From Pratylenchus scribneri (taxonomy: Eukaryota > Nematoda > Chromadorea > Rhabditida > Pratylenchidae), in assembly GCA_030063045.1 (NCBI GenBank), contig JAQSEB010000198.1:372001-436000 (forward strand): DNA of 64,000 nucleotides, in the 5' to 3' direction. Shown here piece by piece: positions 47,233 through 60,400 of this stretch. The notes under the pieces were generated by a model. That model saw only the letters and a list, made by a program, of their open reading frames with translations. It was not told the origin of the DNA and ran no database searches. A program made the position numbers and the translations under genes. Positions within the stretch are counted from its first letter, which is position 1; each line of letters opens with the position of its first letter.

Positions 47233-47580
47233 TGATGATTTGATGATTGACATTTTTACGTTTTTGGATTTTTACATTTAATTCACATTTATTAATTTTG
47301 TCCTTTCCATTTACATTTGATTTCCATTCCAATTCCCCAATTTTGCTTTGTCATTGGCCTACACCAACGTCTTTTGTGCTCGTTTTTGGCCCCCAAAAGC
47401 TTTGTCATTGTAGTTTTATTTAATGTTTGGCTTGTTCCCCCATTTGATTCCATTCCCACTGATCATTCACAAAAGTAACGAATTTATATTCATAAATAAA
47501 TTGCTTGGATAAAAATACAATTTATTGGACTCAGTAAAAAGAGTAATTTGGATTATTGTTGAGTCAATTGGGATTCAACA
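47199..47580 (+). repeat. 3' LTR (382 bp)
   Basis: Same sequence and length as 37076-37457, with its AATAAA at 47495-47500. The first 34 bases also encode the end of the polyprotein (stop TGA 47230-47232). The 38 bp just before it (…ccttttgtcccccggag) hold no polypurine run. Confidence 0.97.
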
Positions 47581-47585
47581 GTCCA
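47581..47585. other. Right target-site duplication (GTCCA)
   Basis: Direct repeat of 37071-37075 immediately after the 3' LTR. Confidence 0.95.
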
Positions 47586-48274
47586 CATTCATAAGTTTTT
47601 GGTCTTTAATTAATTTAATTTTTAAAATTTTCTTCTATAAATGATATCCTCAAATATGCGCTCGATAAAAGTTATTCTAGTGTATGCGATTCGATTTAAG
47701 CTTTATTATTCCTTTTTCAACATGATCATCTCAAATGTTAGTGTTATAATAAATATTTAAATTCAATTAAAATTTAAAATTAAATAATTTTATCTATGTA
47801 TTTAAATTTTTCAAATTTTTCAATATATTTTTCCGATCTAATTTTAATTATTAAATAATGAATAAAATATTATTTTATTTAATAAATAATCTATAAAATT
47901 TAATAATAACTATTAATATAAAATTGAATTTCTTTATAATTTTTAGCAATATTTTAAACTGGATTAAGCAATTCAGTTTGCATTAGATTACCTATATGAG
48001 AAGAGCGTTTCTTAAATCATACAGGCAAATGACATATTTTATGTCTTTAATGGAAAATATGTTTTTATAAATATATTACTTTTTTTCTCTCTTATAGACT
48101 TCTCTTGAAAGAATAAGAATAAAGCGATGATTATGCGAAAAAAGTATTTTGTTGCTTTGCTTAATCTATAATTTTTGCTAGAAAATTTTTTAATAGATGT
48201 AATTTAATTTTAAAAATTTATTTCATTGAATTCAACGGCCGAATTTTTAAATAGTATTTCTTTTATTATACGTT

Positions 48275-48400
48275 TTATTTTTTAATTTTTATTAGACAGC
48301 AAATTGCACACAAGCAAAGATGCCCACAAAAATTATACATAATGGGTTTGGCCGCCCAACATGTGCAGCAAACCGCCTCCGGGATCAACTCCGGATCTTT
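48275..48400 (-). pseudogene. RING-finger fragment (C-terminal type), truncated
   Basis: A minus frame of 41 codons ends at TAA 48277-48275 and reads PEAVCCTCWAAKPIMYNF followed by CGHLCLCAICC. This fits the first two-thirds of a C3HC4 RING (C-x2-C, then CGH-x-C-x-C-x2-C). The closing C-x2-C pair (normally a CP.CR motif) is missing because the frame ends LIKIKK and a stop. The possible acceptor is ttcaaag near 48397. It may be the decayed 3' exon of a RING E3 ligase gene or a captured piece in a transposon. G+C content is far above the flanks. Confidence 0.55.
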
Positions 48401-50664
48401 GAATATTTTTTAAAAAGAAATTTTAATAATTCGTTTACAAATTTCTTAAATTTTCAAAAATGATTTTTAGAATGTGATTTTTTTAATCTATTATATAATT
48501 CGGTTAGAGTATACTTCCAATTTACCATCCTATCAACTTTATTATTATTATTAAAAATATTATTTTTTATTCTTTTCATTCTTTTTTCTCAAAATTTAAT
48601 TTTTGATTTTTTTAAATATATTTAGTTTTTTTTGAATCTTTATTTAATTAATAATTTCATATTTTAAATGATAATTATAAATAATTCATTTAATATTATT
48701 TAATTTTTATTAAAAAAAAAGGATTTAATTTCTTATTTATATTTTTCTTTAACAAGACATATCAGAACAAAACACCACATATCATTGATGATCAAATTTT
48801 GCAATTACTTAAAAAAGATTAAAAGTTTAAATTGTCGTAATTTTTAAAATTTTTATAATTAAACGTGTGAACACTTTTCGCATTATGGTTGAATCATTTT
48901 AATTTAATAGAGTAAGGATTTCCTTTTATTGAAATAAATATAAGATAATTTTTCAAAAATTTTATCAATACGTATATGCGTTTCTAATTAATTTCAAATA
49001 TTGTTAAAATTACTTTTGAGTATTTTTTTATTTCAAAAAATTATGGAAAAATTAATTCAAAAAAATTAATTATTTTGATTTTATTAAATTAAAACATTTT
49101 GCATTTTTTATATTTATTTAATAATATGATATTTATAAATTTTATTAATATTTTATAATTCGGTTAAATTTGGCTGGATTCTTTTTTGTCGATCCGATTG
49201 GGACAAATATGCTAGAAAAACGAATTAAATTAATTTTAATAAAAGAATAAAATTTAAAAAATTACAATAATTTTCCGCCTAAATTTGATTCCAATTGTCC
49301 ATTTAAAAATCTTTTATAGCCTTTTTTTGCTACATTAATTGTTGAAAATGCAAATTAATCTTAACTATTTTAAATCTTTTTTTTTATTCTTAAATTTAAA
49401 TTTAATTTTTCTTTATTATTAATATTAAAATATTAAGTATCTTTATTATCATTTTAATTCTATACCAAATTTCAAGAATTATATTTTAATCTTATAATAT
49501 ATTGTTGAAATCATAAAGCAAATATAATTTCAATCTAATTTTATAACAGATCTATATCATACTCATATGAATTAATTTGGACATTCTGCAAGAATTTTTA
49601 TTATCATAATTCAAAATGATTCTTATATGAACAGAAATTTCTTTTTTAAATACATAATAAAAAAGAATATTATTTGAAGGTATTCATTTTTCTATTTTAA
49701 TATTCATTGATAATAATAAAATTTGGGTTCAAAATTATTTTTTTCTCATTTTGCTATAAATGATCTCAGTAAATCTTCCCAATGATAATTGAAAAAATAT
49801 TAATCTATAATTATAATTTATAATTTATTTTCTAATATTCTGACAGGATTTTTTTATAATTAAAAAGCATAATCTCTTGACAGAGATATAATTAGATATG
49901 GAATATTCTAAAAGTGGATATTGTAAAAATTTTGTAATATATTTAATAAATTATATATTTAAATATAATGCACCGTTCCTCATTTTTTCCTTCCTCATTT
50001 TTTTCGATTCTTCCTCGGTTTCCATCTCCTCATTTTTCATATTTCATTGAATAAAATTTTTATTATTATTTATATGCATTGATAAATTTGATTTCTAATT
50101 ATTTACTCTATAGATTGAATTAAATTGGAAAATGAATTTTTTGATTGTTATTTTAAAATTTTATATTTTTTAATAGTAGTGTTATTCAATAATTATGTTG
50201 AAATCTAATAAATATTATTTTTTTTACAATTTGAAAATTATAAATATTATTTTCGTACAATTTGAAAATTCCTTAACTCTAATGTTAGTCAAATTCAAAT
50301 TAATTTGATTTTTCTAATTTTTCCTTGCTCATGAAAATTTATATAAGAAAATTTTTTGAAATAAATCTTTTTCAATTTTATAATATAAAAATCTTTAATA
50401 CTTTAGCAAACAACACAATTTTTTAATTTAATTATTTCGTTAAACTTTGTTTTTATTGGAATAAATTTTTATCATTTAATATATATCACATAAAATTTTA
50501 TAATTATTCAAATTTTATTTTAAAAAATATATTATCAATAATCATTTTTCAATTTTACATTATATTTTCTTTAATAATAATATTATTTTATTTGTTTTTT
50601 CACCTAATGATGATGTTTACCATTCTCAAACTTGAGATTGTCATAAAGCAAATTTTAATTTTTA

Positions 50665-50870
50665 ATATAAAATTTTTTACAAATTTTATTTCAAAATAAG
50701 AAATGAATAATATATAAGAATGTATCCTCATAAATATTAATCGTTATATAATTTTTTCTATAGAATTTAAGGATGAATTTTACCAAAATTTAAATCATAG
50801 TTTTATTTACATTTTTTAAAGTAATATTAGATATAGTTCCCTTTGCCACACTTCTTAACAGTCGTGTTTG
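50665..50870 (+). repeat. Segmental repeat G, copy 1
   Basis: Colinear with 57197-57402. 'gaataatatataagaatg', 'cctcataaatattaatcg' and 'tttgccacacttcttaaca' are shared. No coding content. Confidence 0.75.
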
Positions 50871-51172
50871 TTTATATATTTATGATCGGGAATTTTTAAT
50901 AAAATTTTTGAAAGGATTAAAATTAGAACCGATGTTTTATAATTATTATGATTGTCATATTTTCATCGATTTTACTCTATATTTAAACTTGGATATAACA
51001 ACAAAATGGCTGAATTTATTATCATAATTTATTGTCAATTTCTATGATGAATGATAATCATCATCATTCAAACATACTATCATATAATTTCTTTCATAGT
51101 TTTTGTATATAAAATTATAAATTTTTTTATTACGATAATACATCACTTTGCCTTTCGTTGGGCATCACCTAC

Positions 51173-51266
51173 ATCATACTAAAGCAATAGCTTCTATTAA
51201 ACTTGATACTACCCAATTTGTATAATTTCGGTGCAATTCCAACCAAGGTCATTTCGGAATATATCT
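51173..51266 (-). other. Exon-like island with flanking splice-like sites
   Basis: On the minus strand, acceptor-like 'ataatag' (or its AGAG shift) leads into an open frame reading EMTLVGIAPKLYKLG and FNRSYCFSM, then a good donor-like GAT|GTAGGT at 51173/51172. It is 94 nt long. Unrecognised. It could be a real exon in a long-intron gene or a fossil. Confidence 0.25.
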
Positions 51267-54200
51267 CTATTATATTTGTAAATTATTATTTTTTAAATAT
51301 TAATTTAATTTAGTATAATTAATAAATTTCTTCTGATATTAAATATTTTTATTAATTTTAATATTCTTATATTGAAAAATAATTTTTATTTTTCCTTCTT
51401 CTAAAATCATTATTATTTATCAAATTTTATATATTTGGTTATATCATTTTCAAAATTTTTTTATAAATTTTCTTAAATTAAAAAATTTGAATTTTATGCT
51501 AATTAAATTCGATCATTAACTTAAAAATGGATCCAATTTGGCGATAACATAAAGATGATTTTGGGTAGATTAAATGTTTTATAGACATTTATGGCAACAT
51601 TACTAAAAGAGCAGTTTTTTGAATTGACAATTAATGGGAGGCTACATGATGGCCAAAGATTATTTTTTGGGTAAAATTGATTTTTAAATTCATTCTAATT
51701 TATATTTTACTTGCTATTTTAGAGTAGATAATTCAGTTAAAAGATTTATTAATTATAGAAATTGATATGAAATCATTATCTAAAAACAAACAATAATATT
51801 AATATCAAATCAAATTTAATTTTTAAATTTTATTAATTTTAAAATTCAACATTTGGTATATTTTAATCATAAATACATAAAATTTATTATAGTAAAATTT
51901 TTTGAAATCATCGATTATTTTTACAAAAGATAAAAAAAACATCATAGAAGTAAAGCGATCTTCCTTCGTTTTTGTTTACACTTTCTACGGTTTTCAGAAA
52001 AATGTTGATAAAAATTTATTAATTATGAATTTTTCTAAATTTTTTTTTATAATTTAATCTCCTAGATTTTATTCAATAAAAGCATAGAAATATTATGAAA
52101 TTAATAATTAAATGCAATATTCATAATATTTGCAAGTTATTCACTTTTGAAATTTCACTTTTATTCCCATCTGTAATGACCATTTATTCTTTTTTAATAA
52201 ATTTAAAAATTTTTTTATTAATTCTTATTTAGAAATTTTAAAAAATTATATCATTTTTTACCCCATTAAAATTTTTGTAATATAAATTCATTTCTGAAAA
52301 AATTTTATGTATATTATTAAATTATTTATTGATTTACTTGTAAAATTATCTAATTATATTATAAATGAAATCTGCACAAGTTTTCCAAGAGAAAAAGGCA
52401 AGCAAAAAAAAAGTCAGATCAGATTCTTACATGATATTTATAATACCGATCTCATGGAAAATTGGAAGATTCTAGCGGCTAGATCGAATAGAATAAGGTT
52501 AATTTTATTGAGAGTATAATTCAAATCATGTTTTATATCCTCTGCTATTATAATTTCATTGAATCCCTGATCCAAGTTTTTCCCTCTAATTTATTTATTT
52601 ATATATAAGCAATTAAATTTATGGTCAATTCCATATAATTTTAATATATATCCATATCCTTTTCAATCAGAATTTCTTTCTATATGCGATTTTTATCAAT
52701 TTTCTGCAAGAAATTTGCCGAAGAATTTATTTTAATTAATTATAAAATCATTTGTTAAAAATATTTTTAACTAAAAATATCCATCATATTCAATATCCAT
52801 CACTCGATATTCCCTCCTGATGATTATTCGCAATAATTTTAATTTCCATTCCTTTTTCTTTTTTAAAAATTTTTACGCAATTTAAAAATTATTAACTCAA
52901 TAAAGCACCTCAATTATTTTGAAAGTAAATTTATTAATGTTTTTTAAATTTCTTTTATTCAAGGCCAGAACATATTTAAATTATTAATGAAGTAAAAACA
53001 TAATTTTAAAAGATGAAAAGGAATAATGAAATAATTTTTCTGGTGATATTGAACTCAATTTATAAAAAAATTTTATATATGTATAATAAATTATTAATAA
53101 AATTAAATTTTTTAAATTTATATTTACATCAATATTTTCATATTATTATATATCTTTTAATAATTATATTTTAACTTAAAATTTTATCGGCTCTTTTTAA
53201 TAAAAGATCATAAGTGGTGTTGGATTTACTTGACATTAAATTCGTATAGGGAACTATGGATCGTTAAATAATTAATTTCAAATAATTTCATCACGATTAA
53301 GGTAATTCCATTCATTATTTTCTAAAAATTAACTCATAAATTCGATATAATAAAAATGATAAATATATCGTTTTAATACTTTAACTTAAATCTATTATTT
53401 TACTCAAGATAGGAAATAAAAATTTCGAAATCAAATGCGCAATTTTTCTTTTAAATTCATGTCGATAATTAATCTTTGCCTCGGAAAATTACATTTAATA
53501 ACAAAAATTTAAAAATATTTATAGCAAAATCCTTTTTATTTATTTCAAAAATAATTATTTAATTTTAGTTTTATTGAGTCAGGTTATTGATTGCTTGATT
53601 GATAGCAATTTCCCAAGACAAAATTTTAATAAAATTTTCTATAAGATTTATGCTATTGAATAATATTTTTTTTATATAATAATTAAAACAATTGCTCATT
53701 ATCTTTAAAATTTTACTAAAAATTAGGTAAAAGAAATTTTATGATTAAAAAAAAATATTTTATTTGTTTAATATATTGAAACATCAATTCTATTGAATTT
53801 AATTTTAATAGATAATTATATAATTTCTTTTTAGAAATTTATATAAAAAAAATTATAATAAATTTATTAAATTTATTGATTTTTTAAAATATGATTGAAT
53901 TAATTTTTCATATTTATTTAAATATTTTAAAACAGAACATGATATCGTCCCAAGAATTGGAATACATTCAATAAATTCGGTTTACAATTTCATGATTTTA
54001 AATCTTCATTTTAGACATTCTTTTCCTAAATGATAATTCAATCAACAATTATAATAATGAATTTTTCAATTTTCTTATAGTAGAAAGATGTAAATATTTA
54101 TAAACTTCAAAATAATACTTGTAAAATTATTTTTTTATTACTATTTGGAAATTGATTTTTTAGAAAATTATATAAAATTTTCATTATTATCTAAAATTTA

Positions 54201-55020
54201 TTTCTTGATTGATATATCTTTTTATTTATATTATTATTTATTTAATTATATTTTTTTATCCTTATTAAAAATACTATTTTATTTCAGAATAAAAACCTAC
54301 CAGTGAAGTATGTTTAAGTGTTAACCATTTTTTCACAAAAATATGAATTTAATTATCTAATGTTATTAAAATGATCATTCTCTGTAAAAATGATTGAGAT
54401 TTTATTTATTACCTAAATTCCAGTTCTTCATTAAATTTTTTTATATCAAATTTTTAGATTATTTTAATGTTATTTGAATTTTGCAACTTTTTTATCAGTT
54501 TTCATGAAGAGTATCTTTGAAATCGAATAAGAGATCATATTGTTTTGTGAATTAGATATTTATTCATTTATTATTAATAATATATAATCGCATCACATGC
54601 TTATTTGATCAAATGCCTCTTTGCATCTAGGAAATAATTCATTCATATTCTTGTTTTATATTTCCATGCATTAAAATCCCTTTTTTTCTCATCCAGGATT
54701 TTCCATTGAATTATTCGTTCCATCAATTTTTCCCTGAATTAATACATTACCAATAGAATCAGTTTTTTGAAAAATGTTGATCTTCAAATTTATCTGCAGG
54801 GTTGGTAGAAAATTTTTAGAATTTCATTATAAACATTTGAATGAACAGACTAATTTTTTTTTTATTATCGTGAAATATTCGAATTTATGATAAGCATATT
54901 CCTTAAAGAAGCAAAATGTGTGATCTAAATAATATTTATTTATATTATATTTTCTTTAAAAAATTAATCTTATCTGTAATATATTTTAATTTAATTAACA
55001 AAAATTATTTTTAATAATTT

Positions 55021-55351
55021 ATTCCAGCAAAAATTCAATAATGATTAAAATATAAAATGATGAATATTACGAAATGGATGTTTAATATTCCGCACATATT
55101 CCGTTGGTATGATTTGGGAATTATTTATGTTATTTTAAATTCAAAAATTTTCTTCTCTTGTGTTTTTTTAATATTATATTTTTTTAATAATATTATCAAA
55201 TATATTTCTTTTCCGAATATACAATGTCAAAATAATTCATTTGAGTTAAATTTGCTTATGTATCTTGATATAAATACATTTATTAAAAATTTAATTCATT
55301 CTTTGATTTATATTTAATAAAATATTGTTCTTAAATATATCTATTATATTT
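55021..55351 (+). repeat. Segmental repeat E, copy 2
   Basis: Direct, diverged copy of 33675-33998. Here the open frame from a Met just upstream reads NITKWMFNIPHIFRWYDLG and continues for about 80 codons, mostly of A+T-biased residues. Confidence 0.75.
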
Positions 55352-55815
55352 AAGCAATTCATATATTTTTAACAAAGTTAACAAATTTTTGTAAAATTAT
55401 TTTTATAAAATCGATTTAATTCACTTAACTATTTATAATATTTTATTACGATTTGTTATTAAAGTCATTGTTTAATTCAGTCTTTATATTATGTTTCTTT
55501 TGCTACGCAATTCCTTTGGATGGTAAAAATTAATCAAAATTGTCCCGAAAAATACTTTTATTACCTTTGATAAAATACTGATGAAAAAGAAAATTTCTAT
55601 TTAAAAATTTTTAATTGTATAATAATAATTTTTAAAAATTTTTAAAATCTTGGCAATATAATTTAAAAATTTATCAATATTTATTTAATAGTATTGTTTA
55701 ATATTTTTCATATATTTATTTCTATAAAATTAAAAATAATTATTTTAATGATTATTTATTTTTCCCTTTTTGTTACCATTTTGAAAATGGACTACAAGAA
55801 CACGCGATATTCATT

Positions 55816-55925
55816 CACATATCTTCAAATCCATTATTTCCACATGGGGATGGGGATCGGTATGCCAATACATGGCGAAATAAATTTACCATTTAAAATG
55901 GAAACAAATTGAATTTAAATATTTA
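55816..55925 (+). repeat. Segmental repeat F, copy 2
   Basis: Diverged copy of 31131-31245 keeping HYFHMGMGIGMPIHG in frame. The canonical acceptor seen before copy 1 is not present here. Confidence 0.6.
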
Positions 55926-56694
55926 ATTTTATTAATCCCTTTATTAAATTTTAGTTATTTTGTTAATTATAGTTATTTTTTCTAAACTCTCAAATAAACA
56001 ATTATAAATTATTTTAAATTTAATAATATAAATTTTATAATTTTTTCTGTCTATTTAATTCAAATATTATTTTTTATCTAATTTTAATAATGAAAATGAA
56101 TTAATTTTATTTTTATTTATATGAAAATTTTCTAATCCCTTTCTATAGAAAAATTTTATTTAAATATAAATATTTATTTATTATTAATGCAAATAATATT
56201 ATTGTCAAATTATTTTTTGCCTCTAAATTCAAAATAGTCAATAATTCTTTGATTATTTTAGGAATTATGTATTCGCTATGAATATCAAACGGATATTTAA
56301 ATATAATTACAAATAAATTAAGCAAATACCAATCTCTTTCGTCTCTCAAAAAATGAATGTAATTTTTATCTATTTATTTTTTTTTGCTTATATTTTTTGC
56401 ATAATTATGAATGACCGTGTTAAGATGAGCGGAAATAGTCGATAGAAAATTTAAAAGCAGCATAGATTTTTACAAATAAATGTTCTTATTTTAAACATCA
56501 ATTAAAATTTCAAAATAAATTTTGACTTTAATATAAGTTCAATTTGTCTGGCATAATAAATATTTTGTTTTGATCGGAATGGTTTTATATATTTATTTTA
56601 CACTTATACAAATTTTATATGTTTTATATATGTTCATTTTTATTGTATTTATAAATTTTAAATTTTAACAGATTTTTATTATTATTTTTTAAAA

Positions 56695-56784
56695 TTATTT
56701 TTGTAACGAACATTTGACCACATTTGGCGGGGCTTTCTTCGTTTCTTCAGCCTTTTTCTCCTTTTCGCCATTTCCAGAAGACAT
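56695..56784 (-). CDS. Possible micro-ORF or first exon, 29 aa
   Basis: ATG at 56784-56782 is preceded by A-rich sequence. The peptide MSSGNGEKEKKAEETKKAPP... is hydrophilic and Lys/Glu-rich, ends at TAA 56697-56695, and has clearly higher G+C than its flanks. It looks like a genuine N-terminal coding segment; GT sites inside VVKC (GTGGTC) could serve as a donor, leading to further exons at lower coordinates that I could not find. Function unknown. Confidence 0.35.
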   Translation of the reverse strand: MSSGNGEKEKKAEETKKAPPNVVKCSLQK

Positions 56785-57026
56785 TTTAAATTTAGTTTAG
56801 ATACTTTGAATTTAATTGATCTTCTTAAAGACGAAAAGGGGTTAGGCTTGTATGAACAGTAATTATTTTATGTGAATTAGGCCTCACACAGATCAGTATG
56901 GAGTTTAACTATCCAGCTACTGTATATTCAATTTATTTCGAATCGAATCATTTCATAGGGAAAAAATAAAAAAAAATATTTTGATAGGATTGGTTTAATC
57001 AATTTCCTTCAAGGGCAGTTTTGCTT

Positions 57027-57054
57027 ACTATTTTTACTAGGAGGTAAAAATAGT
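57027..57054. repeat. Perfect short hairpin
   Basis: actatttttac (57027-57037) and its exact complement (57044-57054) are separated by 6 nt (taggag). It lies in the 56.7-57.1 kb island upstream of the 56784 start. Confidence 0.6.
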
Positions 57055-57196
57055 CTTATTTTGCAAATGATTCCAAGATGCTCACTTGCAGGTAAAAACT
57101 TTTTTATAGCTAATTTAAAAATAATATTTTATTTTTATTTAATTATATTATTATTATTATTTGGATTTTTTAGAATTAGAAATTAAATTTAATAAA

Positions 57197-57402
57197 ATAA
57201 TGTAAAATTTTTTAAAAATTTTATTTCATAATTAAAAATGAATAATATATAAGAATGAATCCTCATAAATATTAATCGTTATATAATTTTTTTATATAAA
57301 ATTTAAAAGAAGAATTTTACCCATATTTAAATAATACTTAATTTAAAATTTTAAAGTAATATTAGATAGCGTTACCTTTGCCACACTTCTTAACATCGTG
57401 TT
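57197..57402 (+). repeat. Segmental repeat G, copy 2
   Basis: Direct copy of 50665-50870 with scattered substitutions; it ends 'ccacacttcttaacatcgtg'. Confidence 0.75.
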
Positions 57403-60400
57403 AGTTTTGAATAAATTATTTATATCAAATGAGATAATAATAAATATCAACATATTTTTTGACTTGATCACAAGTCAAATATAATATTTAATTTTTAAAT
57501 TTTTGTTGTTTATAATCTTTATGCAAAAAATATAAAATAAATTTAAAATTATTGAAAATAAAAGTAAAATTATTTTTCTGTTCTCAGGCGATTATATTTT
57601 AATATTTTTCATCATTTGAATTTATAAAATAGATATCATTCTTTTAGTTACAAATTTTTTATTATAATTTATTAGCTGCTTATTTATTCTTTTCATTTTT
57701 GTTCTTTTATTTTTAAAATAATGTAGAATTTAAAAATATTTTTAAATTATATTATAAATTTTAAAGTTTTAAAATGTTCTAATTATTATCATCATTATAA
57801 TAATTATATGTTTCATTTCCAATTGAAATACATAATTCGTTTAAAAAATAGATCAATTTCTTACCACTTGTTAGCATATAATTTAAAAGAGGCAAAAAAG
57901 TTGTCAATGAGCTCAACATTTTATTTAATATTTATATTTTTATATGATTATAATAAAAAATTTTTTAATAATATATAATATTAAATTATTATTTCACTAT
58001 TTTTCAAGACTTAATTAATGTATTTTTAATAAATTATATTTATAAGTATTTGTCCACCCATATATTGGAAAGCTTAATTTCTTTTTATTATAATGTAATT
58101 TTTTATTATTCATTCTAAAAAATTTTATTTTTTCAATATTAATTAATTTATTTTTATATTAAAAATCGATGTTTTTAATTATCAAAAAAATTATTTTCTT
58201 GAATGCAAATTAGATCATTTAAATATAATGTGAAAAAATCTTTTTCTATTTCTTCTAAAATCCCAGACAAATTTAAAATATGAGCAATGCACTAAATCTT
58301 ATCAATTTACTATTAGAAAATTTATATACTTCATTGCATGCAAGTGTAATTAAGTCTATTTAAAAATAATTTTCACTTTCATATTATGTGCACAAATATT
58401 TAAAATAATTAAATTTCTATTTATTTTATCTTCATTAATTTCAATAAATTTTATAAAACAATAATTAATATTGATTTTTTTAATAATTTTTTTATCTGAA
58501 ATTAATATAATGTTATTTTTTGATTTTTAACAAATATATTTATTAATATAAATTTATTTTAGGTTCCAACGATTTTACGACGGAAGATTTCGATGTCTGC
58601 TTGAATAAGTTCTTTTATGTATTTTAAGTCCGGGCAATGGCCTCTATAGCAATATGTTAGAGGAATAATGAATTGGACCGAATGATTAATTTCATCCCAT
58701 CTTTTTCACTTATTATTATTTCTTTTCATTAAATTTTATATTATTTTTTCAATTAGGAACATTTAAAATAAATATATTTAATAAATTTTAGAATATATAA
58801 AAATTTTTCTATTGAAATACAAAAAAAAATTTTACGATGAATTATTGTCATTGAACTAGACAAGCTTTCCCCTACAGTCTAAATCATGAATAATTATGAA
58901 AGCATAAAATCATATTATAGTTAATATGATATTATTGATCAATTATATAATAGCTTTCTTATCAAATAAAGAGTTAATAAAATATTTAAATTTCAAAAAT
59001 TTTAAATAAAATATATATTTATTCCATCTGTATTTACATTATTAGTTTATTTTATAATTACGCATCATGTTAATTTTGATTAAGTTAATAAAATAATATT
59101 TTTCATTTTTTCCAGGTACTAAAATTTTGAAATTTTTTTGCCACGTCGAATAATCATATCATGTTGTAATTGACATAAATAATATCAATTTATTATTAAT
59201 TTAATACAAATTTTTTTGATTAAATTATTCTTACTAGAATTTTATTAATAATTTTCATATTTTTTATTACATTCTAAATACCAAACCGACCATTCATCAA
59301 CAACAAATATCATAAATTATTTTCATTCAGTTATTATTGATGAACTTTTATTAATGTCACTCAATTATTTATTATCACATTCAGTTATCAACACTACTTT
59401 ATTTGGTCCATAAATTTTACAGAAATTCTTCCGCTACTTGGCCAAAATTATTTTTGTTGTTGGAATACAAATTTTTGGGAACTATTGAATTTTAAGATAT
59501 ATTAAAAAATAATTTTTATTATTTTCTTTTTTGAAAAATATTAGCATTAATAATAAGTAATTGTATTCAAATTCAATTGTTAATTTGTTAGACGAATAAA
59601 ATTTGACAATCTAAAAAATTTTGCATTATAATTTAATTAAGAGTATAATTTGATAATCGGCGATCTATATTATTGATTAAAAGATATGAATTTTTCAAAA
59701 AATAATCTTAATTTGCGCATCTTTTGGCATGTTCTCATTATTGTTAATTTTAATATTTTTCTAAAATTTTTTCAATCAATACAAATGAATTTAATATTAA
59801 TTTTTTCTAGAATAATTAACAATATATAATATATTTCAAATTCCTTAGAGATGTTCGTTCTTAAAAAAATTTTTTTTTAAATTTTTTTAATATTTTAATT
59901 TTATTATTCATTCAACAATATTGTAGCATCCTTATAATCAATTCTTCTTTTTTAATTTCATTGAATAATAGCTATTTTTTTAAATTATTATGTTTTTAAT
60001 TTTTTTAATTTTATTAATTTTTATATTCTGTTTATTTAATTCTATATTAAACTAAAAAAACTAATTATAATCATATTTATTTTTTTATAAAAAAAAGAAA
60101 TTTTAATCAAAAGATCATAATTCTATTTGTTAAAATAATAAATATAAAATTTTTATTAATAATAATCCTCGCATCGATCAAAAGGCATTTTTTATAGTGT
60201 AACCGAAGTTCATCTCGAATACGTTCATTCAATTATATAATAATGCTTTTTATTTTTATTGATTAATAAAAAATCAGCAAACATATATTTTCATTCCTTC
60301 TTTAGATTTTAAACGATTACTGAAATTCTTTGAAATAATATTATACATATTTATTTTTTAATCAGAAAATTTTAATAAAATTCATTTTTTTACCGTTCAA

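Larger units (their letters stand above)
37076..47580 (+). mobile_element. Complete BEL/Pao LTR retrotransposon with envelope-like region
   Basis: The element is 10,505 bp and is bounded by 382-bp LTRs that read as identical base for base, each starting TG and ending CA, within a perfect 5-bp target duplication. Its internal order is PBS, leader with short repeats, then one long frame for Gag, protease, RT, RNase H, integrase and envelope. The RT-RNaseH-integrase order, the DUF1759-like Gag, the DUF1758-like protease and the DUF5641-like tail after integrase place it in BEL/Pao, not Ty3/gypsy. Its base composition is far less A+T-rich than the flanking desert, as expected for a recent arrival. 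Empty-site sequence would read gcagagtccacattc. Confidence 0.97.
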
